The notes under the pieces: model-generated
What the model was told of the DNA's origin: nothing
Database searches by the model: none
Seen by the model: the letters and a program-made list of their open reading frames with translations, nothing else
Part shown: piece after piece, positions 35,228-42,465 of the stretch
Numbering within the stretch: position 1 is the first letter of the stretch
Layout of the letters: the number at the start of each line of letters is the position of its first letter
Source: Curtobacterium sp. PhB115
GTDB taxonomy: Bacteria > Actinomycetota > Actinomycetes > Actinomycetales > Microbacteriaceae
Direction: 5' to 3'
DNA length: 64,000 nucleotides
Assembly (NCBI RefSeq): GCF_003752025.1
Contig: NZ_RJKR01000005.1
Coordinates: 844,241 to 908,240, forward strand
Program-made: the position numbers and the translations under genes

Positions 35228-35880
35228 CCGTCCACCCGTCCGGTCGGCTGGACGCGCACCCGCGCAGCCAGGGCGGGGAGCGCGTCGATCGCGGCGAACT
35301 CCTGCTCGACGGCCTCGGTCGCGGCCACGGCGGGCACGTCGACGCCGGCGGCTGGGCGCAGCACCACCTCGACGGTCCGGCGGCCCACGGTTCCGATGGC
35401 GGCGTCCGGCCCGAGCCGCGTGACGGAACGGGCGGCCCGTGCCGCGGCGGATGCGAGCACCTCGTCGTCGACCACGACGGCGAGCCGGTCGGATGCCATC
35501 GCGTGGCGCGGACGCCGCTGCGGCAGGAGCCCCTGCAGCAGGAACACCAGGCCGACGAGGGCGACGATCGCCGCGATCCCGACGACGAGCGTGGTGTCGA
35601 GGCCGTCCGGTGCGGCGAGGGCGGCGTCCACCACGGCGCGCGGGTCGACGCCGAGGACGTTCTGGTCGAGCAGCACGAGGGCACCGGCGAAGACGGCAGC
35701 GGCTGCGAGCACGAGGGTGGTGAGCATCGCGATGACGACGGCGCCCGACCGGGACACGTGGGTCTCGCGGCGGAGCAGACGGCGGTACGTGGCGGCGTGC
35801 CCGCCACCAAAGACGACGGGAGCGCCGTCGCCAGCGCCAAGCCCAAGGCCAGGGCCGGCGCCGGCCTCGGTCCCGCTCAC
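35224..35880 (-). CDS. DUF6286-type membrane protein of the Asp23 operon
   Basis: The 218-residue protein begins with a Gly-rich segment, has two membrane helices (VVIAMLTTLVLAAAAVFAGALVLL region and VVGIAAIVALVGLVFLLQGL) and a cytoplasmic C-terminal domain (DRLAVVVDDEVLASAAARAA) that predicts the same alpha/beta fold as Asp23 proteins. Such proteins accompany Asp23 genes in actinobacteria; function unknown. GTG at 35880 overlaps the upstream gene by 4 bp. Confidence 0.75.
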   Translation of the reverse strand: MSGTEAGAGPGLGLGAGDGAPVVFGGGHAATYRRLLRRETHVSRSGAVVIAMLTTLVLAAAAVFAGALVLLDQNVLGVDPRAVVDAALAAPDGLDTTLVVGIAAIVALVGLVFLLQGLLPQRRPRHAMASDRLAVVVDDEVLASAAARAARSVTRLGPDAAIGTVGRRTVEVVLRPAAGVDVPAVAATEAVEQEFAAIDALPALAARVRVQPTGRVDG

Positions 35881-36248
35881 CGGACCCTCCGCGGGACGTC
35901 GACGACCGACGACGCGAACGTCACGGTCACCCGGGACACCTGCCGGCCGGTGATGGTGCGGACCCGATCGGCGATCGTGGCACGGGCTCGGTGCGCGGTG
36001 GTGACGACGGGTTCGTCGGGGACCGCGTGGCTCCCGAGCACGGGCAGGGTGAGCGGGGCGGTGATCTCGACCGCCAACGCACCGCGACCGTCGTCCGCGA
36101 CCCGGGCACGGACCTCCCGGAAGGCCACGCGCAGCGACTCGGCCGCGACCGCCTGCGCGGTCCGGACCAGCGCGGTCGTGCCGATGCGGTCCGAACCGGG
36201 GATCCGTGCGCCGCTGTCGCCTGCCGTGGCGACGGCGGCGGTGCTCAC
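35877..36248 (-). CDS. Asp23-like protein (short)
   Basis: The 123-residue protein shows the Asp23/Gls24 beta-alpha pattern: ALAVEITAPLTLPV, ATIADRVRTITGRQVSRVTVTFASSV. No signal or membrane segment. It starts at GTG 36248 (VSTAAVATAG) overlapping the small membrane protein gene. It is more divergent than the first Asp23 gene of the operon and may form a heteromer with it. Confidence 0.7.
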   Translation of the reverse strand: MSTAAVATAGDSGARIPGSDRIGTTALVRTAQAVAAESLRVAFREVRARVADDGRGALAVEITAPLTLPVLGSHAVPDEPVVTTAHRARATIADRVRTITGRQVSRVTVTFASSVVDVPRRVR

Positions 36249-36436
36249 GACGAGCTCCGGCGTCCGCGCAGCACGTCGAGCAGGCGTCGGAAGTCGACGT
36301 CTCCGGTGACGATGCGGGCGACCAGGCCACCGATCGCCATGCACACGGCGACGACGACGAACGCCCAGAAACCGAGGGTCACCGCGACGATCGCGAGGAG
36401 GGCACCGGCGCCCATCCCGACGACGGTGGCGTTCAC
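36245..36436 (-). CDS. Small membrane protein (DUF2273-like)
   Basis: The 63-residue protein is nearly all two hydrophobic helices (VVGMGAGALLAIVAVTLGF and FVVVAVCMAIGGLVARIV) and ends in a basic tail (RRLLDVLRGRR). Small two-helix proteins of this type are standard in Asp23 operons and are thought to help membrane attachment. It overlaps both neighbours by 4 bp. Confidence 0.75.
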   Translation of the reverse strand: MNATVVGMGAGALLAIVAVTLGFWAFVVVAVCMAIGGLVARIVTGDVDFRRLLDVLRGRRSSS

Positions 36437-36888
36437 CGGACCCGACCGTCCCGGACGTCCACGTCGTCGACGGTGCCGTTGAGCGCCGGGATGTTCACGT
36501 CGTTGATGGCGATGTTGACCTCGGTGACCTCGAGGCCGACGAGCTCGGTCACGGCCGTCGTGACGGCGGCGCGCACCGCGGTCGCGACGTCCATCATCGG
36601 GGTCGGGTAGTCGACGACGATCGTCAGGTCGACGGCGACCTGGGTCTCGCCGACCTCGACGCGGACGCCCTGGCCGAGCGCGCTCGAGCCGATGGCGTCG
36701 CGGATCGCACCGAAGGCCCGCGAGGCGTTCCCACCGAGGGCGTAGACGCCGGGGACGTCCCGCGCGGCGATGCCCGCGACCTTCGCGACGACGGTGTCGT
36801 CGATGATCGTCCTGCCCTTGGCGGTGACCTGCGTGGTGACGGTTCCCGTCGTCGCGGTCCCGTCGACGCGGTTCGTGGTCGATGCCAT
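36433..36888 (-). CDS. Asp23/Gls24-family envelope stress protein
   Basis: The 151-residue protein has a polar Thr-rich N-terminus and the full Asp23 domain: TIIDDTVVAKVAGIAARDVPGVYAL, VEVGETQVAVDLTIVVDYPTPM, VTELVGLEVTEVNIAINDVNI. Asp23 is an abundant cytoplasmic, membrane-tethered protein linked to alkaline and cell-wall stress. It is first in a six-gene operon (36888 down to 33844) joined by 4-bp overlaps except before the last gene. GGAGG lies 6 bases upstream of the ATG. Confidence 0.92.
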   Translation of the reverse strand: MASTTNRVDGTATTGTVTTQVTAKGRTIIDDTVVAKVAGIAARDVPGVYALGGNASRAFGAIRDAIGSSALGQGVRVEVGETQVAVDLTIVVDYPTPMMDVATAVRAAVTTAVTELVGLEVTEVNIAINDVNIPALNGTVDDVDVRDGRVR

Positions 36889-37008
36889 CAGTGCCTCCTG
36901 CGCTCGCTTGCCGGACTCCCAGCGAACACCATCGTGCCGTGCCACGCCCGAGAGCGGGAGGCGGCGCGCTGCACGTCCCGGTCGGTGGTCCCCGGTAGGT
37001 TCGAACCC

Positions 37009-37845
37009 ATGCGCGTGGCGACCTGGAACGTGAACTCCGTCCGCACCCGAGTGGGTCGGATCGTCGACTGGCTGGTGCGCGAGGACGTCGACGTCCTCGG
37101 CATGCAGGAGATCAAGTGCAAGCCGGAGCAGTTCCCGGTCGACGCGTTCGAGGCCGCCGGCTACCACGTCGAGGCACACGGCCTGAACCAGTGGAACGGT
37201 GTCGCCTTCGCCAGCCGCCTGCCGATGGAGGACGTGACGCGTGACTTCCCCGGCCAGCCCGGCTTCCTCAAGGGCCACGAGGGTCCTGACCTGCCGGTCG
37301 AGGCCCGTGCGATCGGTGTCACGGTCGACGGCGTCCGTCTCTGGAGCCTCTACGTGCCGAACGGGCGCGAGGTCGGCGACCCGCACTACACGTACAAGCT
37401 CGACTGGCTCGCCCAGCTGGCCGACCGCACCACCGAGTGGCTCACGGCGTCGCCGGAGACCCCGCTCGCGCTGATGGGCGACTGGAACGTCGCGCCGCTC
37501 GACCAGGACGTCTGGGACATGCGGGTCTTCGAGGGCGCGACGCACGTCAGCGAACCGGAGCGTGCCGCGTTCCGGGCGTTCGAGGCCGCTGGGCTGCAGG
37601 ACGTCGTCCGGCCGATCGTCCCCGACGGCTACACCTACTGGGACTACAAGCAGCTGCGGTTCCCGCGCAACGAGGGCATGCGCATCGACTTCGTGCTCGG
37701 CTCGCAGGCCTTCGCGGACGTCGTCACCGACGCTTCGATCCACCGCAACGAGCGGAAGGGCGATGCCCCGAGCGACCACGTCCCCGTGGTGGTCGACCTC
37801 GACCTGGACACCTCGCTCGACGACGACCGCCCGATGATCTTCTGA
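37009..37845 (+). CDS. xthA: Exodeoxyribonuclease III (AP endonuclease)
   Basis: The 278-residue enzyme repairs abasic sites in DNA. Motifs of the EEP nuclease family are intact: ATWNVNSVR, metal-binding Glu in GMQEIK, Tyr in LYVPNGR, GDWNVAPLDQD with the catalytic Asp/Asn, RIDFVLG, and the terminal SDHVPVVVDL with the catalytic Asp-His. The start ATG 37009 follows CGGTAGGTTCG; spacing suits AGG as ribosome site. Divergent from the Asp23 operon. Confidence 0.95.
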   Translation: MRVATWNVNSVRTRVGRIVDWLVREDVDVLGMQEIKCKPEQFPVDAFEAAGYHVEAHGLNQWNGVAFASRLPMEDVTRDFPGQPGFLKGHEGPDLPVEARAIGVTVDGVRLWSLYVPNGREVGDPHYTYKLDWLAQLADRTTEWLTASPETPLALMGDWNVAPLDQDVWDMRVFEGATHVSEPERAAFRAFEAAGLQDVVRPIVPDGYTYWDYKQLRFPRNEGMRIDFVLGSQAFADVVTDASIHRNERKGDAPSDHVPVVVDLDLDTSLDDDRPMIF

Positions 37846-37894
37846 GCGGTCACAGGGTCGCGACGCGCTCTGTTACGCCCGGCGTCCGCCCTCG

Positions 37895-37923
37895 TTGAGC
37901 ACGTGACGGCGCCGACGTAGATT
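37895..37923 (+). promoter_or_regulatory. Sigma70-type promoter for the 82-residue gene
   Basis: TTGAGC (37895-37900), 17-bp spacer, TAGATT (37918-37923). This is among the best housekeeping promoters in the window. Transcription should start near 37930, leaving a leader of about 28 bases with GCAGGTG as ribosome site. Confidence 0.6.
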
Positions 37924-37958
37924 TCCTGCACCGAACCCCTTCGAGAGCAGGTGAAGCC

Positions 37959-38207
37959 ATGTCCCGTCCGACGATCCTTCCCATCCAGCGCGTCATGGCG
38001 ACCGCGGCCCCGAGCGCCTGGCGCGACGGCATCGTCGTCGAGACCCGTCCCGCCGACGCGGTCGTGGTGTTCCTGGACGGCGGCGTGACCCAGCTCCGGG
38101 TGGCGGACGCCGACGGCTTCCTGTCGGTCGGCGACCCGGTCGCCCACCACCCGGTTGCGGAGATCCTCAGTGCCGGTGGCCGTCAGACCACGGCACGCAC
38201 GGCCTAG
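37959..38207 (+). CDS. Small conserved-looking protein of unknown function (82 residues)
   Basis: The sequence is soluble and beta-rich (DGIVVETRPADAVVVFLDG, TQLRVADADGFLSVGD), suggesting a small barrel or OB/SH3-like fold with no catalytic motif. I do not recognise the family. A well-formed promoter and ribosome site, and normal codon use, support that it is real. It faces the copper-binding-type gene with 15 bp between stops. Confidence 0.7.
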   Translation: MSRPTILPIQRVMATAAPSAWRDGIVVETRPADAVVVFLDGGVTQLRVADADGFLSVGDPVAHHPVAEILSAGGRQTTARTA

Positions 38208-38222
38208 CTCAGGCGGGTCCGC

Positions 38223-38630
38223 TCAGGCGGACATCGAGGCGAGCATGGCCTCACACTTCGCGACCATCTCGTCGCAGGCCATGGCGCAGTAGCGGCACGA
38301 CTCGTCCATGTCCATGTGCTGCCGGCACTCGGCGGCGCACATCGTGCCCATCGTCATCACGGTCATGAGCATCGACTGCATGCTCGGCAGGTCCATGCCG
38401 GCAGGTCGCATCATCATGCGCATGCCGGTGTCGCCCATCATCGACGTGTTGGAGCACATCGCGGCGCACGTGGCCATCTCGCCGCCCATCCGCATGTCGC
38501 TCGCGGAGCACATCGTCGCGGCCATCGACGCGGCGTTCATCGCCATCATCGTGTCCTGCATCAGGTCCATGTCCATCGCCACGGGCATGTCCGTCATCGA
38601 CATGTTCTTCATCATCGCCATCGTGTCCAT
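38223..38630 (-). CDS. Met/Cys-rich four-helix-bundle copper-binding-type protein
   Basis: The 135-residue protein is roughly 28 percent Met (about 38 residues) with about nine Cys, many in C-x3-C pairs: CAAMC, CAAEC, CRYCAMAC, CDEMVAKC. Helical spacing of Met and Cys along four predicted helices matches the DUF326/Csp four-helix-bundle copper-storage type. Met enrichment in the first three helices is stronger than usual. No signal peptide, so it would bind Cu(I) in the cytosol. GGAGACC precedes the ATG at 38630. No copper pump or CsoR gene is adjacent. Confidence 0.82.
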   Translation of the reverse strand: MDTMAMMKNMSMTDMPVAMDMDLMQDTMMAMNAASMAATMCSASDMRMGGEMATCAAMCSNTSMMGDTGMRMMMRPAGMDLPSMQSMLMTVMTMGTMCAAECRQHMDMDESCRYCAMACDEMVAKCEAMLASMSA

Positions 38631-38710
38631 CGGAGGTCTCCAGTTCCGTCGTGGTCACAGGGCGGGTCCGCCCCGTGGGTGCGAGCGTACGCGCGCCCTC
38701 GATGCACTTC

Positions 38711-38761
38711 GTGAGCAGCAGTGGTCGGGTCGGTGACCGCGACCCGACCGTTGCTGCTCAC
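38711..38761. repeat. Family A palindrome, copy 5
   Basis: Arms 38711-38731 and 38741-38761 with two mismatches and a 9-base loop; arm begins GTGAGCAGCAGTGGTCGGGT. It lies downstream of the AEC carrier gene and upstream of the copper-type gene. Confidence 0.75.
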
Positions 38762-38782
38762 CACGCGGGGTGGTCGCGACCA

Positions 38783-38834
38783 CGGCCGGCCGGGAGGCGC
38801 GGGGCGGGCCCGCCACGGGCCTCCCGGCCGGCCG
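38783..38834 (-). terminator. GC-rich hairpin after the AEC carrier gene
   Basis: CGGCCGGCCGGGAGGC (38783-38798) pairs perfectly with 38819-38834 across a 20-base loop. It starts 18 bp past the carrier stop. GGAGGC/GCCTCC at the stem top is shared with several other hairpins in the window. A GTGGTCGCGACCAC palindrome (38770-38783) abuts it. Confidence 0.65.
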
Positions 38835-38852
38835 CGGCGCGGCTCCACGGCG

Positions 38853-39785
38853 CTACGGGTGCAGCAGGGCGGCGATCGCGACCAGCACGGGGACCGAGCC
38901 GATCGTCGAGATGAGCACGACGTCGCGGGCCACCGGGACCGCAGCCCCGTAGCGCTGGGCGTAGTTGAACACGTTCTGGGCGGCAGGCAACGCCCCGAGG
39001 GTCGTGAGGACGAAGACGTCCTGGTCACCGAGCCCGAACACGTACCGGGCGAACACGAAGGCCACCGCCGGCATCACCACGAGCTTGATCGACGACGCCA
39101 CGATGACGTCCGTGCGGATCTCCGGGTCCCGCAACGGCGTCGCACCGTGCAGGCTCATCCCGAAGGACAGCAGCACGACGGGCACCGCGGCAGCACCCAC
39201 GAGCGAGAACGGCTCGAGCACGGGCGCCGGCAGCGGGATCCCGGTGGCCGAGAACACGAGCCCGACGAGTGAGGCGATGATGATCGGGTTGCGGAACGGC
39301 CCGGAGACCCGACGCCCCCAGCCACCGGACCCCGCGGTCGCCGCATCGAGGATCGTCAGGGCGATCGGCGCGATCACGATGAGCTGCAGCAGGATCACCG
39401 GCACGACCGCGGTGGCCTGCCCGAGGACGTAGACGGCGACCGGCAGGCCGATGTTGTTCGCGTTCACGTAGCTCGACGCCAGGGCGCCGACGGTCGTCGT
39501 GGTGACGGGACGGCGCAGCACGAAGCGGAACACCGCGGCGGCGCCGAGAGCCACGACGGCCGCGCTCAGCAGCGACACCCAGAGCATCGGGGACAGCAGC
39601 GACTCGATGTCAGCGGAGGCGATGGTGTGGAACAGCAGGCAGGGCATCAGCACGAAGAACGCGAGCCGACTCATCACGAACTGCGCGTGCGGGCCGAGCA
39701 GTCCGATGCGCCCGACGACGTACCCACCGGCGATGATCGCGCCGATGATCGCGAAGCCGGTCAACACGCCACCCATCGGTCCCAT
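38853..39785 (-). CDS. AEC-family transporter (auxin efflux carrier type)
   Basis: The 310-residue protein has ten hydrophobic helices in two five-helix halves separated by a short polar loop (AATAGSGGWGRRVSGPFRNP). NANNIGLPVAVYVLG in the first half and GALPAAQNVFNYAQRYG in the second are the conserved AEC crossing regions, where bacterial members carry malate or similar acids. ATG 39785 is chosen because GGGGGAG lies 7 bases upstream. Substrate unknown. Confidence 0.87.
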   Translation of the reverse strand: MGPMGGVLTGFAIIGAIIAGGYVVGRIGLLGPHAQFVMSRLAFFVLMPCLLFHTIASADIESLLSPMLWVSLLSAAVVALGAAAVFRFVLRRPVTTTTVGALASSYVNANNIGLPVAVYVLGQATAVVPVILLQLIVIAPIALTILDAATAGSGGWGRRVSGPFRNPIIIASLVGLVFSATGIPLPAPVLEPFSLVGAAAVPVVLLSFGMSLHGATPLRDPEIRTDVIVASSIKLVVMPAVAFVFARYVFGLGDQDVFVLTTLGALPAAQNVFNYAQRYGAAVPVARDVVLISTIGSVPVLVAIAALLHP

Positions 39786-39809
39786 CCTCGCACTCCCCCG
39801 CGGCGGCAT

Positions 39810-39842
39810 GTGACGTCACTCAGGTCGGAAATGCGTTTGCAT
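39810..39842. promoter_or_regulatory. Two palindromes in the AEC/nitroreductase spacer
   Basis: GTGACGTCAC (39810-39819) is a perfect 10-bp palindrome and ATGC-GTTT-GCAT (39831-39842) a 4+4 inverted repeat in an AT-rich patch. Both lie between divergent genes and are likely promoter/operator elements; GAATAG at 39844 could be the nitroreductase -10. Confidence 0.4.
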
Positions 39843-39862
39843 CGAATAGCGTTGAGCGCACC

Positions 39863-40459
39863 ATGACCTCGACGAACGCCGACACCCTCACCCGGTCCAC
39901 CGACTCCAGCCAGCCCCTCGTTCCCCTGCTCGAGGAGCGTTGGAGCCCCCGCTCCTACGACGAGACCGCCACGATCTCGGACGCGCAGTTCGACGCCGTC
40001 CTCGAGGCCGCGCGCTGGGCCCCCTCCGCGATGAACTTCCAGCCCCGCCGCTTCATCGCCGGCCGTCGTGGCACCGAGACCTTCCGGAAGATCAACGAGA
40101 ACCTGCTCGGCTTCAACGCCGCGTGGGCCTTCCGCGCGAGCGCCCTCGTCGTCGGCGTCCTCGAGACCGTGACCGAGGACGGCGAGGAGCGTGCGTTCGC
40201 GCAGTACGACCTCGGCCAGTCGCTCTCCGCCCTCACCGTCCAGGCGCACGCCGAGGGCCTGCACGTGCACCAGATGGCCGGGATCGACGCCGCGGGCCTC
40301 CGCGCCGCGTTCGACCTGCCCGAGCGCTTCCTGCCGTACACCGTGACCGCGATCGGCACCGTCGCGCACCCGTCGCAGCTCGACGACAAGGCCGCCGAGC
40401 GCGAGGTCGCCCCGCGCACGCGCATCCCCCTCGACGAGGTCGTCCTCGTCAAGGAGTAG
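39863..40459 (+). CDS. Nitroreductase-family FMN protein
   Basis: The 198-residue protein has the family N-terminal RWSPRSYDE (FMN phosphate contacts), AARWAPSAMNFQPRRFI, and the central AQYDLGQSLSALTVQAHAEGLHVHQMAGID. It would reduce nitro compounds or quinones with NAD(P)H as a homodimer. The carboxy end lacks extra domains. Divergent from the AEC gene. Confidence 0.9.
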   Translation: MTSTNADTLTRSTDSSQPLVPLLEERWSPRSYDETATISDAQFDAVLEAARWAPSAMNFQPRRFIAGRRGTETFRKINENLLGFNAAWAFRASALVVGVLETVTEDGEERAFAQYDLGQSLSALTVQAHAEGLHVHQMAGIDAAGLRAAFDLPERFLPYTVTAIGTVAHPSQLDDKAAEREVAPRTRIPLDEVVLVKE

Positions 40460-40474
40460 TCCTCGCAGCAGCAC

Positions 40475-40504
40475 GCGGCCGCGTCCCGGTGGGGGCGCGG
40501 CCGC
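40475..40504 (+). terminator. Terminator abutting the next promoter
   Basis: GCGGCCGCG (40475-40483) pairs perfectly with 40496-40504 with a 12-base loop. It starts 15 bp after the nitroreductase stop and ends at the base before the -10 of the thioesterase gene. Confidence 0.6.
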
Positions 40505-40518
40505 TAGTATGTAGTGAC
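40505..40518 (+). promoter_or_regulatory. -10 element of a probably leaderless thioesterase mRNA
   Basis: TAGTAT at 40505-40510 is followed by 8 bases and then the ATG at 40519, with no ribosome site. The spacing puts the transcription start at or next to the start codon. Confidence 0.5.
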
Positions 40519-40932
40519 ATGCAGCCCGAGATGAACTTCTACACCCGCAAGTGGGTCCGCCCCGAGGACCTCAACGCCAACGGCACCCTGTTCGGCGGCA
40601 GCCTGCTCCGCTGGATCGACGAGGAGGCCGCGGTCTACGCGATCATCCAGCTCGGCAACGGCAAGGTCGTCACGAAGTACATGTCCGAGATCGAGTTCGT
40701 GTCCTCGGCGAAGGAGGGCGACATCGTCGAGATCGGCCTCGTTGCGACCCGCTTCGGGCGGAGCTCGCTGACGATGCGGGCCGAAGCGCGGAACCTCTTC
40801 ACCCACCGCAGCATCCTCACCATCGACGAGGTCGTGTTCGTGAACCTCGACGAGGACGGCAACCCTGCACCCCACGGGTACACGGACATCACGTACGACC
40901 GCGACCGGGTGCCGGCGACCCACCGAGCGTGA
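40519..40932 (+). CDS. Acyl-CoA thioesterase, hotdog fold (YciA/BACH type)
   Basis: The 137-residue protein has the hotdog acyl-CoA hydrolase signature: NANGTLFGGSLLRWIDEEAA with the catalytic Asn/Asp region, then YMSEIEFVSSAKEGDIVEI and GRSSLTMRAEARN. It hydrolyses acyl-CoA thioesters in the cytosol, probably as a hexamer. No ribosome site is seen before ATG 40519; a -10-like TAGTAT just upstream suggests leaderless translation. Confidence 0.9.
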   Translation: MQPEMNFYTRKWVRPEDLNANGTLFGGSLLRWIDEEAAVYAIIQLGNGKVVTKYMSEIEFVSSAKEGDIVEIGLVATRFGRSSLTMRAEARNLFTHRSILTIDEVVFVNLDEDGNPAPHGYTDITYDRDRVPATHRA

Positions 40933-41014
40933 CACCGCAGACATCGCGCAGCCCTCGGGCGCGGTGCGCATCGCACCCGGCAGGTGGTCGGACGGCTCTG
41001 GCAGGATCTTGGAC

Positions 41015-41773
41015 ATGACCACGCCCCGACTCGTCGCCTTCGACCTGGACGACACCCTCGCCCCGTCGAAGTCCGCACTCGACCCCCGCATGCTCGAGAC
41101 GTTCGCGTCCCTGCTCGAGGTCGTGCCGGTCGCGGTCATCTCCGGCGGCAACTTCGAGCAGTTCGAGCAGCAGCTCGTCACCCCCCTGCGGCACCGTGCC
41201 GGGCTCACGCTCGACGACCTGCACCTCCTGCCGACCTGCGGCACGCGGTACTACCGCTGGGCCGGGGACGACTGGGCACTGCAGTACGCCGAGGACCTCA
41301 CCGACGAGCAGAAGGCCCGAGCCCTCGCTGCGGTCGAGGCCCAGGCGAAGGCGGCCGGGTACTGGGAGTCCGAGACCTGGGGCGCCATCCTCGAGGACCG
41401 CGGGTCGCAGATCACGTTCTCGGCCCTCGGTCAGGCCGCTCCGGTCGCGGTGAAGAAGCAGTGGGACCCGACCGGCGCGAAGAAGGACCACCTGCGCCGT
41501 GTCGTCCAGGCCGAGCTCCCCGACCTCGAGGTCCGGTCCGGCGGCTCCACCAGCGTCGACATCACCCGCAAGGGCATCGACAAGGCGTACGGCATGCAGC
41601 GGTTGGCCGAGATCACCGGCATCGACCTCGACGACATGCTCTTCGTCGGCGACCGGCTCGACCCCGAGGGCAACGACTACCCGGTCAAGGCGCTCGGCGT
41701 CCCCTGCCACGCGGTCGCGGGCTGGGAGGACACCGACGTGTTCCTCACCGAGCTCATCCCGACCCTGCGCTGA
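41015..41773 (+). CDS. HAD-IIB family phosphatase
   Basis: The 252-residue protein has HAD motif I AFDLDDTLAPSKS, motif II VISGGNF, Lys in ITRKGIDKAYGM and motif IV FVGDRLDPEGND, and the class-IIB alpha/beta cap. It resembles the phosphomannomutase/sucrose-phosphatase-like group; GNDYPV is typical of these. A sugar-phosphate substrate is likely. AGGAT precedes ATG 41015. It converges on trpF with 21 bp between. Confidence 0.9.
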   Translation: MTTPRLVAFDLDDTLAPSKSALDPRMLETFASLLEVVPVAVISGGNFEQFEQQLVTPLRHRAGLTLDDLHLLPTCGTRYYRWAGDDWALQYAEDLTDEQKARALAAVEAQAKAAGYWESETWGAILEDRGSQITFSALGQAAPVAVKKQWDPTGAKKDHLRRVVQAELPDLEVRSGGSTSVDITRKGIDKAYGMQRLAEITGIDLDDMLFVGDRLDPEGNDYPVKALGVPCHAVAGWEDTDVFLTELIPTLR

Positions 41774-41794
41774 GCCGGCGTCCCCGCGCTGGGG

Positions 41795-42418
41795 TCAGCC
41801 CAGGCTGCGGACGGCCTCGACGAAGGCGCGGATCTTCGCCGGGTCCTTGACGCCGCGCTCCGACTCGACGCCGCTCGAGACGTCGACACCGTCCGGGTCG
41901 AGCGCCTCGACTGCAGCGACGACGTTCGCGGGGGTGAGCCCACCCGCGAGGATCCAGGCCTCGTCGACCTTGCCCTCGATCGAGGCGGCGTCGATGAGTC
42001 GGCCGCTGCCGGGGACGGCGGCGTCGAGCAGGAGCAGGTCGTGGTCGAACGACGCACGCTGCTCCGGGGTCTCGCGCAGGTAGTCCTCCGCAGCGACGGC
42101 CCGGATGGTGAAGAACCCGGCGTCGCGCGCACGGGCGAAGTCCGTCGGGGACTCGCCACCGTGGAGCTGCAGGGTGGTGAGTCCGACCTCGGACGCGATG
42201 CCGACGATCTCGTCGATCTTCTGGTCGCGGAAGACCCCGACGGCGTCGATGCCGTCGGGCACCCGCTCGACGAGTTCCTTTGCGAGGTCGGCCGTCACGG
42301 TGCGGGGGCTGCCTGCGGCGAAGACGAACCCGACCGCATCGGCGCCCGCGTCGATGGCGGCGTCCACGGTGTCGGGCGTCGACAGGCCGCAGATCTTGAT
42401 CCAGCGCTGGTCGGTCAT
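41795..42418 (-). CDS. trpF: Phosphoribosylanthranilate isomerase
   Basis: The 207-residue TIM barrel catalyses the Amadori rearrangement of N-(5-phosphoribosyl)anthranilate in tryptophan synthesis. KICGLSTPDTV carries the catalytic Cys, GFVFAAGSPRTV is the second strand, LQLHGGES and LLLDAAVPGSGR (catalytic Asp) follow, then AGGLTPANV and DVSSGVES at the phosphate site. It stands alone, away from other trp genes. ATG 42418 is preferred over 42427 because AGGA is 9 bases upstream. Confidence 0.94.
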   Translation of the reverse strand: MTDQRWIKICGLSTPDTVDAAIDAGADAVGFVFAAGSPRTVTADLAKELVERVPDGIDAVGVFRDQKIDEIVGIASEVGLTTLQLHGGESPTDFARARDAGFFTIRAVAAEDYLRETPEQRASFDHDLLLLDAAVPGSGRLIDAASIEGKVDEAWILAGGLTPANVVAAVEALDPDGVDVSSGVESERGVKDPAKIRAFVEAVRSLG

Positions 42419-42465
42419 GCTGTCCATCCTGCCAGTGTCCACGGACGAACGGAGCGTGGGCACCG

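Noticed and set aside
36995..37012. tRNA T-arm-like GGTTCGAACCC before xthA
   Set aside because: No acceptor, D or anticodon arms can be drawn around it; it is the xthA leader.
38251..38658. His/Asp-rich alternative frame of the copper-type gene
   Set aside because: It is the +1 frame of the Met/Cys-rich protein; Cys-x3-Cys pairs and the ribosome site belong to the 38223-38630 frame.
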